From: Imbricaverruca yamaguchii
Taxonomy: Eukaryota > Arthropoda > Thecostraca > Neoverrucidae
DNA: 64,000 nt
Assembly: GCA_034440575.1 (NCBI GenBank)
Contig: JAOTOL010001624.1
Location: forward strand, 1,915,001 to 1,979,000
Reading direction: 5' to 3'
The translations under genes were made by a program, and so were the position numbers. The notes below the pieces were generated by a model. The model searched no databases and was not told where the DNA came from. It saw only the letters and a program-made list of their open reading frames with translations. This document shows positions 32,407 to 40,892 of the stretch, piece after piece (position 1 is the first letter of the stretch; each line of letters begins with the position of its first letter).

Positions 32407-32905
32407 GCGTATCGGTCAGCCAGGTCACGTACCGGCCCGCCAGGTCGCGTACCGGCGCGCCAGGTCATGTACCGGCCCGCCAGGTCATGTACCGGCCCGC
32501 CAGGTCGCGTACCGGCCCGCCAGGTCATGTACCGGCCCGCCAGGTCATGTACCGGCCCGCCAGGTCGCGTACCGGCGCGCCAGGTCGCGTACCGGCGCGC
32601 CAGGTCGCCAGGTCGCGTACCGGCCCGCCAGGTCATGTACCGGCCCGCCAGGTCATGTACCGGCCCGCCAGGTCATGTACCGGCCCGCCAGGTCGCGTAC
32701 CGGCGCGCCAGGTTGTGTACCGGCCCGCCAGGTCGCGTGCCGGCCCGAGGTCATGGCCGGCCGGTGGCCAGGTCATGTACCGGCGCGCCAGGTCGTGACC
32801 GGCCGCCAGGTCATGTACCGGCCCGCCAGGTCACGTACCGGCGCGCCAGGTCATGTACCGGCCCGCCAGGTCGCGTACCGGCCCGCCAGGTCGCGTGCTG
32901 TGTCG
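32407..32905. repeat. 20-bp minisatellite (CCAGGTCATGTACCGGCCCG)n
   Basis: About 24 copies. Units vary at CATG/GCGTA and at CCCG/GCGCG positions, and a few are truncated (near 32607 and 32745-32800). The GTACCGGCCCG part contains the palindrome CCGG, and GGCGCGCC occurs in some units. Confidence 0.97.
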
Positions 32906-33169
32906 GCCTGTGCGGTCTGGGTGGCGGACGTGGCGCATGACCGACGCCGGCCGCATCGGTCGATGAAGCCAGCCGCCCGCCTACGGTCTGATCCGGCCCG
33001 CGCTCTGGTCTGGTTACCCTGACACGGCACGCGGCTGGTCCGAGCCACGCTCTGGCCTGGCTACCCTGACACGGCTGACTGCGAGTACCGCAGTGACCCG
33101 ACCCGACGGTGCCGCCGCCTCCAGGCGAACCGGCCCTCTGACCACTTCGTCACCCCCTGTTCCTGTTTG
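32906..33169. other. no gene; short direct duplication
   Basis: A tctggt/cctgg(c/t)taccctgacacgg phrase is duplicated at about 33004 and 33052. No coding evidence. Confidence 0.5.
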
Positions 33170-33400
33170 TCTGGTTTTGTCTCTATCCATATCCCTGTCT
33201 TTGTCTCCATCTCCATCTCTATCTCTATCTCTATCTCTATCTCTATCTCGATCTCTATCTCGATCTCTATCTCTATCTCTATCTCTATCTCTATCTCTAT
33301 CTCTATCTCTGTTTCTGTTTCTGTTTCTGTTTCTGTTTCTGTTTCTGTTTCTGTTTCTGTTCCTGCTTCTATTTCTGTTTCTATCTCCCTCTTTCTGGTC
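33170..33400. repeat. (CTATCT)n and (CTGTTT)n microsatellite
   Basis: Hexamer tract in two zones: TCTATC from about 33205 to 33308 and TCTGTT from 33309 to 33362, with mixed units on the edges. Confidence 0.97.
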
Positions 33401-34615
33401 CTTTGGCACTCTTGCGTAATCTCCTCAAACTGACTTGATGAAATTGCACCGGGAAAACAGGCCATAGCCGGATTTAAGTTCATTGATGTGTTGTTCTACT
33501 GTCACTGCTCTGCTAACTAACCGTTACTGCTAATTAGCTGATACTGTCAACTAGCTGATACTGCTAACTAGCTATTGCTGCTAGCTAACCGTTACTGCTA
33601 AGCAGCTGATACTACTAACCAACTATTATTGCAAACTAACCGTTACCGAGGATGGCTATTCGGTTGTAATGTCACCGAACGCCTGTTTCTATCTCGGGAT
33701 ATATGCTGGCTTCCGCTTCATTTGGACCTCTTTCTTGCGAAGGAGCTGCGTGAAAGGTCTCGACCCGAGAAGGGCCGCCACCACCCCATCCTTCGAGCTT
33801 GGCGTTCCGACAGCTTCTCACAGAGTATCTCGCTCTGCCTGCGTCGGGTGCGCCGAAGATCACGCACACAAGCCTCCGTAGAAAACCGCGCAAATAATGA
33901 CCTTCATATGCAAGCATGTCACAGGCATGCCTTTTCAATGCAAATTGCGTGGCATCCACCACAGGCCACCGCAGGCCCGGGGCAGACGGGACATCGGCTT
34001 CTCTAACCATACCCGAACCCCACTCCGCCCCCTCCCCCCTACCCACCTCAGCTTCTTCCGCCGGCACGTACATTTCCTTTCCTGTTCTGACGCTTTGTGA
34101 ATTTTTTCCCGGTCCAGTGCCAGGCCGAGGCCGCCCCGCCCCGCCCTGCCCTGACCCGGTGCTTCCCCACCGGCCCCAGCCTGGTGCTGCCCCACCCGGC
34201 CCTAACCTGGTGCTTCCCCGCCGGCCCCAGCCTGGTGCTGCCCCACCAGGCCCTGTCTCCGTGCTGCTCCTGATCTATGTTAGCGGCGTGCGGACTTGCC
34301 AGATACTGCTCGTCTCTGCCCCGGCCGGCTCTGCCCCGCCCCGCCCCGCCCGGCCCCGGCCCGGTGCTGCCTCTGACGGGTGCCGTGTTGGCACTGACCT
34401 CGACTGAGAGTGAGCTCTGAGCGGCCGCCGAGTCTGTGCAAACACGTGCAATGATGTGCACGGCACGGCTGCACACCAGAAGGGCAGCCGTGCACGGACG
34501 GGTACGGCGGAGCGGCGTCCCCGCCGCAGCCGGCAGCTCTGCACGGACCGGTGTACGGCGGCGGTGGAGGCAGCTCCAGGTGTGCGGGCACGGCGTGTGG
34601 GAAAATGAGTGGCGA
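33401..34615. other. no gene; degenerate arrays
   Basis: 33490-33650 holds about eight diverged copies of a roughly 20-bp unit (CTGCTAACTAGCTGATA). 34137-34265 holds about four copies of a 26-27-bp unit (GCCTGGTGCTGCCCCACCCG). The rest is unique, with no domain. Confidence 0.55.
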
Positions 34616-34720
34616 CAGGTGGGACTCGAGCCCGCAACCTTCTGCTTGGGAAACGAGCGGTCGATAAGCTCCCAAACCCCAATAAACAAACAAACTCTTG
34701 GGAAACAGCGCCACACCCTT
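34616..34720 (-). mobile_element. tRNA-like SINE fragment related to family A
   Basis: On the minus strand a B-box-like GCTCGAGTC (34631-34623, one mismatch) is followed by CCCACCTGTCGCCACTCA, close to the CACATGTCGCTACTC segment after the B box in family A. Upstream is tRNA-like GGGAGCTTATCGACCGC. The copy loses similarity just after the B box, so it is a truncated or separate lineage. A short AAACAAACAAA tract lies at 34684-34694. Confidence 0.55.
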
Positions 34721-34839
34721 CGACTATCCTCATGCTGAAATATTTTTGCTACTCATGTTCTTTGTGCGCTGAAAGGACGGAAGCCTAAGTCCTTCCGTCA
34801 ACGCTGGCGGTTGTGCTCTTGTGTGTTGATGCGTGCTGT
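34721..34839. other. short unique segment
   Basis: Contains the left target-site copy TGATGCGTGCTGT (34827-34839) of the neighbouring SINE. No gene. Confidence 0.7.
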
Positions 34840-34999
34840 TGGTTGGTTATTGGTTTTACGACACAGCAACCGTTAAGTCATGTAGCGTCGCCAATCTTTC
34901 GCGGCGATTGGTCGCGGGCGAAGAGTAGCGACAAGTGATCTCGAACCCACAACCTTTCGACTGTGAGACGAGCAACTTACCCCTAGACTACTTGCCCCC
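34840..34999 (-). mobile_element. tRNA-derived SINE, family A, copy 3
   Basis: A full-length 160-bp copy on the minus strand. The 5' head carries AAGTAGTCTAGGGG (A-box region), the B-box region reads GGGTTCGAGATC, then TTGTCGCTACTCTTCGCCC, the shared core, and a 3' tail AAAACCAATAACCAACCAA. Exact 13-bp target-site duplications TGATGCGTGCTGT lie at 34827-34839 and 35000-35012. These boundaries define the length of the family. Confidence 0.95.
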
Positions 35000-35041
35000 T
35001 GATGCGTGCTGTGAGAAGACAACGGGAGCACGGGAACGGGG

Positions 35042-35147
35042 CTGGTGACTGGGGCACCAGCGAGTGACCGCGGACTGGTGACGGGGGCACCAGCGAGTGA
35101 CCGCGGACTGGTGACGGGGGCACCAGCGAGTGACCGCGGACTGGTGG
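35042..35147. repeat. 33-bp tandem repeat, three copies
   Basis: Unit CTGGTGACGGGGGCACCAGC plus GAGTGACCGCGGA, three full copies and a 6-bp start of a fourth. Each unit folds as CTGGTG ... CACCAG. Confidence 0.96.
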
Positions 35148-35339
35148 GTACCGGATGACATGTCAAATATGGCCGCCAGTCAGCTGGCCAGACGTGACGT
35201 TACACCGGTGACGTCATCGACTTCCGCTCCTGACGCTGCTTCCGGGGCCTGCCACCGTCCTTCCTGCCACATCGAGCACGAGTCACTCGCTCGAAAACAG
35301 TCATTGGGCGGTTGCTCGCTCATTCGCTCACTCATTCAT

Positions 35340-35690
35340 TATTTCACTCGGCCCGGCCCCCCCCCCCCCCATGAGACCAAAGTGCCCTTTTGGCCAAAAG
35401 TGCCCTTTTGACCGAAAAGTGCCCTCTTGGCCGGAATGTCCCAAATTCAGCCCAAAAATAACCTGCCTTATGTGCCCCGCCTGTGCCAAAGGTGCCCTTT
35501 GGGCCCAAAACTGCCCATTTGGCCAAAAAAATTCACGCCCCCGGTAAAAAAAAAACCTTCCATCGTGCCCCGGGCCGCAAAGTGCCCTTTTGGAGCCTGT
35601 CAGGTGCCCATTTGGAGCCGGCCAAGTGCCCTTTTCGGTCCGCCCCCCCCCCCATGGAAAAATCCTGGGTGCGCGCCTGATCACGACACA
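35340..35690. repeat. GTGCCCTTTT-type repeat element, probable transposon end
   Basis: A stretch made of loosely spaced GTGCCC(T/A)TTTGG phrases (at least eight) with homopolymer runs: C13 at 35358-35370, A9-10 at 35547-35556 and C12 at 35642-35653, ending in ATGGAAAAATCCTGGGTGCG. Fixed edges and phrase spacing suggest one dispersed non-coding element, not a clean tandem array. No terminal repeats or target duplications were found. Confidence 0.5.
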
Positions 35691-35949
35691 GTGCGCTGCG
35701 GTCTGGCGTCGCGGCCTGCGGGTACATGGCGGGCTCGGGTCGCGTGGCAGTCTCCGGTTGCGATGCGTCGCACTGTCCGGACCGTGCTGACGGCGAGCCG
35801 TTTGCAATGCGCTGCTCAATGTCGTCGCTGTGCGACTGCGCAGCTGATGAACACGCTGTCGGCTACGTCTGCGGCTACGTCTGCGGCCGATGAAGAAGTT
35901 GACGGCTGCGGCTCGGTGGAACTCACCCCTGTTGGGTTCAGGGCGATCC
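35691..35949. other. no gene recognised
   Basis: Unique sequence with a short (GGCTACGTCTGC) duplication at 35859-35884. Confidence 0.5.
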
Positions 35950-35993
35950 CTGAAGGGGTGAAGCCTATCTACGGATAGGCTTCACCCCTTCAG
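35950..35993. repeat. 44-bp perfect foldback
   Basis: Arms of 20 bp, CTGAAGGGGTGAAGCCTATC and its exact reverse complement, are separated by TACG. A perfect 20-bp stem with a four-base loop would be stable in RNA or as a cruciform. Confidence 0.96.
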
Positions 35994-36057
35994 GCAGCAC
36001 AGCTAATCTCGGAAAGAGTACGGCTCATTGTTCACGAGGTGATGTGCATCTATGACC

Positions 36058-36178
36058 GGGTTAAGGTTGCCTATCCGAGGTTAAATTCGCCTGCCTGAAG
36101 TTAATTTAGCCTATTCGAGGTTAAGTCCGCCTATCCGTGGTTAAGTTCTCCTATCCAAGGTTAAGTCCGCCTATTCGA
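36058..36178. repeat. degenerate ~20-bp tandem repeat
   Basis: About six copies of a unit near GAGGTTAAGTCCGCCTATCC, diverged at 10-25% of positions. Confidence 0.85.
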
Positions 36179-36474
36179 AGATCTATCTCTTCATCCCCTA
36201 CGGGCCGGTCCTCGGTCGGGCAGAATCTATGACCGACAAGGTGCAGTCCATCCCGGATAAAGATCGATACACGATGCACGCGCGACATGCTTCTGGGAAC
36301 GCATGCCATCGGCCGTCGCCGTGGTCGGCGTGTACGCGGCTTCCTGTAATATCCAGACCCCGTCGCCTGGGGGCGATCTCTCAGCGTACTACCTCGCCGA
36401 CTACGCCGCTGCCTGTGATTGACGTTTGGTGACGGTGTCGGAGCTGACGTCACACCGTGCATGGTGACGTCACG
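36179..36474. other. no gene recognised
   Basis: Unique sequence without coding or repeat signals. Confidence 0.5.
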
Positions 36475-36545
36475 ACAGAAGGTGCGCGAAGCCTCAGCGA
36501 CGAGGCGTGCGGGGTTGGCAGATGTGCGGACCAGACCGACGTCGA
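36475..36545 (+). repeat. dispersed repeat, plus-strand copy
   Basis: The segment containing GCGCGAAGCCTCAGCGACGA, then GGGGTT, GCAGA and GACCAGACCG recurs in reverse orientation at 37262-37335 at roughly 85% identity by eye. A second, shorter echo (CAGATGTGCGGACAAGA) follows at 36581. Non-coding repeat of unknown class. Confidence 0.75.
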
Positions 36546-37261
36546 GCTTCGGCGCCTCACTTGCGACGGGGTTTACTGGTTCACAGATGTGCGGACAAGA
36601 TCTGTGTCAAGCTTCGATGCCTTAATTAATGATGGGCGTGGTCCCGGGGCCCCCGGCTGGAAACGGCGCCCATAGCCACACGGTGGCCAGGCGTTCAGAG
36701 CCATGCATGTGGAGCGGACTTGCTCCATTGGCTGGCGGGGATGCGATGGCGTCACTAGGGAGGCGCGCAATGACCACGGCAATAGCAATACGGGCGCGTT
36801 TTCGCTAACCCTGGTCAACTGGAGACAGGTGGTGGTGGTGGTGGGGGCTGTGGTCTGGCGAGCCGGTCAGTCGTCTCGTTCGCGCCGCGCGCCACCAGCG
36901 AGACCACTCTGCGGCGATGGTTCTGAGAACCGGCAGCCAGGGCTGGTCGAGCATGGGAGGGGGCTGCACTCCAGCGGCTCCAGCCGAGCCTTTGTTCGGC
37001 GCCGGTGCCGGCCATCTCGCCCTCGTCGGGAGCCGGCATCATCCGTCTTGCCGCCCTCGGCGCGTCCCCCTCGCCCGATAAATGGTCAATACGACCGGTC
37101 GCGGTCGGTGCTTTGCGGCCGTTGCGACCATTGCGGCGCCACACGGTCGCCAGTCGCCAGCTGAACGCGCGAGGTGTGCCCCTCCCCTCCCGCCTGCACC
37201 CACCACGCGGCACGACGGCACAGTTTTCCGGGAGGGTCTCGAGGTCGTGTCGTGTGACGCG
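36546..37261. other. no gene recognised
   Basis: GC-rich after 36830. Minus-strand frames here are Arg/Ala-rich and lack domains. The segment lies between the two inverted repeat copies. Confidence 0.45.
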
Positions 37262-37335
37262 ACCCGTGCGCTGCGGTCTGGTCTGCACTTCTGCGAACCC
37301 CGTGCACCTCGTCGCTGAGGCTTCGCGCTCCCTCT
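37262..37335 (-). repeat. dispersed repeat, minus-strand copy
   Basis: Reverse-complement partner of 36475-36545. The pair forms a long-range inverted repeat with a loop of about 0.7 kb. Confidence 0.75.
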
Positions 37336-37344
37336 GACGCATGG

Positions 37345-37545
37345 ACAGGTCTAGAGATGGTGTCGTGTACTGTGCCACTGGTATACTGTGACACCGTCGG
37401 GGGCAGGTCTCGGTCTGGTATTGTGTGACGCGACTGGTATATTGTGACACCGTCGGGTCATGTCTCGAGCTGGCATTGTGCGACGCGACTGGAAAACTGT
37501 GACGCAGTCGGGGCGGATCTCGACCTTGTATTGTGTGGCAGCCGG
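37345..37545. repeat. 57-bp tandem repeat, ~3.5 copies
   Basis: Recurring GGTCTCG-(g/a)-(t/g)CTGG(T/C)ATTGTG(T/C)GACGCGACTGG followed by ACTGTGAC(A/G)C(C/A)GTCGGG, diverging towards both ends. Confidence 0.85.
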
Positions 37546-38101
37546 TGTCGTATGTGTGCAGGCGGTGTCTTGGGAAGTTACTCGACTTTGTTGGCACGGA
37601 AGACGTAACGTCATGGACAAGTGGGGAGGTGCGCACACAGGAGAAACTGGGATGTCCGGAAGGGTCTCCCTGACCCAAGGTGAACGAGTTGACTCGCAGT
37701 CAATAGGTTCAGGAATCAATGATGGCCGAAGTTGAAGTGGGGATATTATGTCTTCTCATTATTCGAAGCCAATCCCGAACTTCGCATGGTCACACGCCAT
37801 AAAATATGGTGATTTATTTGGGGGCATATCCCAACATTATCCCATAACCAGAAATGAAATGTCTAACTATTGAGATTTACACGATGTCTCGAACTGTGCA
37901 TCGGTCTTCATGATCTTCATCTCATTGATCAAGATTAGGCGTTGCTATTTCAATTTACACACACAACACACAAGGTCGCATCGCTTGTCACCTCATGACA
38001 CATGCCGTCCCTTAGACAGACACACTCCGCTTAGAGATGAGGTCATTGATGGGCGACTTAGGAGATGCGATCATCCAGGAATCTACGCACACGGCGATCT
38101 G
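37546..38101. other. no gene recognised
   Basis: Unique, becoming AT-rich after 37740. No coding signal. Confidence 0.5.
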
Positions 38102-38365
38102 CAGATCGCATAACAGACATAACAAACATACAACAAACAACAAATAATATAAACAAACATATAAACAACAATATAAATATAAACTAAATAATAAATATAA
38201 ATAATAAATATATAAATAATAATAACTAAATAATAACTAAATATAATAATAACTAAATAATAATAAATAAATAAATAAATAACAACTATATAAATAAATA
38301 TAAATACCAAACTTATAAACAACAATAAACAAACAACAACAAACAGATCGCATAACAAACATCGA
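38102..38365. repeat. A/T-rich (AAATAATA-type) low-complexity tract with flanking direct repeats
   Basis: About 240 bp almost free of G, built from AACATA, AAATAA and TAAATAT units. Both edges carry CAGATCGCATAACA(G/A)ACAT (about 38101 and 38344), so the tract is bracketed by an 18-19-bp direct repeat. Confidence 0.9.
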
Positions 38366-38870
38366 CCCAGCCGGCGGAATAGCACCACATCGCTACAAGC
38401 TGCATGGGTTGATACCGGGTCACCTGTGCCGACGCAATTATCACACCCCATCCTGACTCAGGACTGAGCCCGGTCGTGTCTACCCTGAGGCCAGCATTCG
38501 TATTTGCTTGCAATTATACAGGTACATTATACATGCAAATGCATATACCAGTAACTACCAACCGTTTATTCGGTCTGTTTGGTCTTCAGTTAGGCTATTG
38601 TTTGTTCCATTTATTCAGTAAACTGCTTTGTTGTGCGCTCGCTATTGTTTCCAGTTTAATTTGATCAGTGGAATCATGTGCTTCCCTCAATCGTTTTCAA
38701 AAGGATTGCTTGGCCAACTGCTTGTTCGTTTCGCCCAATCAACTCGCAACCCCTGTCTCCTTCGATTAATGTGGATAATCACCGTCATCTGCCACCAACA
38801 CCGGCAACACGCGCCTATCTGAGTACCCTGCACAATCACGTTCATCCTATTGACACGGAGTCCTGCCTCG
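38366..38870. other. no gene recognised
   Basis: Unique AT-leaning sequence with no coding or RNA signal. Confidence 0.5.
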
Positions 38871-38946
38871 GGGCGCTGGTAGATCGGTGGTTAGGCTGAG
38901 CATCTGTAAAACAAGTACGGGAACGGGTTCGATTCCCGCGGTGCCC
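38871..38946 (+). mobile_element. tRNA-like sequence (tRNA pseudogene or SINE head)
   Basis: The 76-nt segment has a possible acceptor stem GGGCGCT/GGTGCCC (seven pairs, two of them G-T), a D-arm-like GGTTAGGCTGAGC, and an exact B box GTTCGATTC (38927-38935) in GGGTTCGATTCCCG, a perfect T-arm. TGTAAAAC resembles a threonine TGT anticodon loop, but the anticodon stem does not pair, as if a few bases had been lost. It therefore looks like a tRNA pseudogene or the head of a SINE, not a working tRNA. Confidence 0.5.
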
Positions 38947-39289
38947 GCCCCTCCCGCCAAGGTGAGAGGCGGGCGACGCAGTGCAGCCTCGGCCGGCCGG
39001 TCGCAAAGCAACTCAACCAGAGCACACACACACACAGGGCGGCGACTGGAGAGCGCGTCGACTACACCGCGCCCGGTCGACGCCGTCGCCCGGCAACCGG
39101 CGAGCCGAGCTGGCTGTCGGCCGTCCGGCTGTACTCGAACCGCGCGCGCGTCGGCTCCGATCCGCCGGCGACCGGTGCCGGCCCGTCGACGCCGACGAGC
39201 CGCGGCGACGCTCGGCTAATCGATGCGTCGTCGCCGCCCACGCGCCGCGGCGGCTCGCGGGCGGCTGATTGCCGCCGGCGGTTGTCGGC
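38947..39289. other. GC-rich, no gene recognised
   Basis: About 72% GC, with a short (CA)n at 39023-39036. Open frames here are compositional. Confidence 0.5.
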
Positions 39290-39700
39290 CGTGGCCCGGT
39301 CCACCACCTGCTGATGGTGGTCCGGTCCATCGTCCGCTGATAGTGGTCCGGTCCACCGCCCGCTGATAGTGGTCCGGTCCCGCCCGCTGATAGTGGTCCG
39401 GTCTACGGCCCGCTGATTGTGGTCCGGTCCATCGGCCCGCTGATAGTGGTCCGGTCCGCGGCCCGCTGATAGTGGTCCGGTCCACAGCCCGCTGCTAGTG
39501 GTCCGGTCCGCGGCCCGCTGATAGCGGTCCGCGTAAATGTGCCCGCTGCATGTCCGGTGGCCCGCTGATAGTGGTCCGGTCCATCGCCCGCTGATAGTGG
39601 TCCGGTCTACGGCCCACTGATTGTGGTCCGGTCCACCGCCTGCTGCCAGTGGTCCGGTCCATCGCCCGCTGATAGTGGTCCGGTCCGGCATACCGTGATA
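39290..39700. repeat. ~26-bp minisatellite (CCCGCTGATAGTGGTCCGGT)n
   Basis: About fifteen contiguous copies of CCCGCTGATAGTGGTCCGGT plus 4-8 variable bases (CCACCG, CTACGG, CCATCG). One region at 39520-39560 is interrupted. No unique spacers. Confidence 0.96.
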
Positions 39701-40179
39701 CTGGACCACTGGCAAATTGGTGACAGATACGAGGAACGCTTTGTCCCGCCCCCTGCACGTTATGTGCCCCGTCTGCCTGTCGGCCCTCGGCGTGCCCTGG
39801 GTTTTTGTCGTCCCTTTTCTACTCCTGCTTCGGCGATGAATCAAGTCCGATTGATCGACCCTGAATGGCTGCAGAGCGATATCTCGATCCATTGGCCGTC
39901 CCGCTACTTATCGTACTTTATATCACTTAGCCTAACATGCTAATGGGTAATATCGGGGTTTGAACTGTCTGGTTGTAACCTGAGACGCACACGAGTGTCT
40001 GCAGAATCCTGAGATCCACGCTGTTCTCTTCCGACGCCTGTGGATTCATAAGGATCCGCCAATCTCTGCAAATGTAGCTGTAGATCCCCTGTGGATTAAA
40101 TCCCCTTTCTCCGTGCCTGTGGACCACAAAGGATTCCCAAGGCCAATTCCCACCGATGTCTGCTCGCATGCATGGACCC
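39701..40179. other. no gene recognised
   Basis: Unique balanced sequence. A (cctgtggat) phrase recurs at 40048, 40089 and 40118. Confidence 0.5.
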
Positions 40180-40704
40180 CTGCAGTTGCGCGCTGGCCTC
40201 CAGCGATCTGCAAGCGAGCCGCCCGGATCCGCGGCGTCCCCGCCGACACCGGCCGGCCGTGCGGACTGTTGCAAAACTGGGGCACAGTGCGCCGCTGTCG
40301 GCGCCGGCCGGCGCGCTGCCGCACACGCGCGACGGCGGCGAGGAAGAGCGCGGCGCCCGGCCTGCCCCACTTGTCGGCCGGTCGGCTGGTCGGCCAGCCG
40401 GTCCACCCACCCGCCCGGCCGCCCACCCGCACCTGGCGTTAGACGGACCGCCGGCGGCGGCGGCGCGGCGCAGCCTCCGGCGGCCGACGCTGCACGGCGC
40501 CACCGGCGACCCGACCTGGCCCCGGCCGGCGGCGGCGGCGGCATACCGGCTGGACGCCGCCTTTGTGCGGCGCCGACGGCGGCCGCACCGAGAGAGAAAG
40601 CTCCGCCGGCGGTTCACATACCAAGCCAAGCACGGCGGCGCGCAGTTTTGCCCGGCTCTGCCCGGCCCGTCCGCGCCGCCTTCTCGGTGCTGCTGCTTGC
40701 TCGT
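40180..40704. other. GC-rich CpG-dense block
   Basis: About 73% GC. All six frames run open for long stretches as Arg/Ala/Pro-rich sequence without domains. Confidence 0.5.
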
Positions 40705-40892
40705 GGCGCCCTCGCGCCTTTTCGCGGCGCCCTCGCGCCTTTTCACTGCGCCCTCCCGCCCTTTCATGGCGCCCTCGTGCCCTTTCACGGCGCCCTCCCG
40801 CCCTTTCATGGCGCCCTCGCGCCTTTTCACGGCGCCCTCCCGCCCTTTCACGGCGCCCGGCGCGCCCTTTCACGGCCCCCGGCGCCCGTTCA
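40705..40892. repeat. 21-bp minisatellite (GGCGCCCTCCCGCCCTTTCAC)n
   Basis: Nine copies, the first two carrying CGCGCCTTTTC. Seven-codon periodicity explains the Pro-Phe-His-Gly-Ala-Leu repeats in conceptual translations. Confidence 0.96.

Noticed and set aside
39290..39700. CRISPR-like array of ~26-bp repeats
   Set aside because: Repeats are contiguous with only 4-8 variable bases and no unique spacers, no cas genes are present, and the context is eukaryotic.
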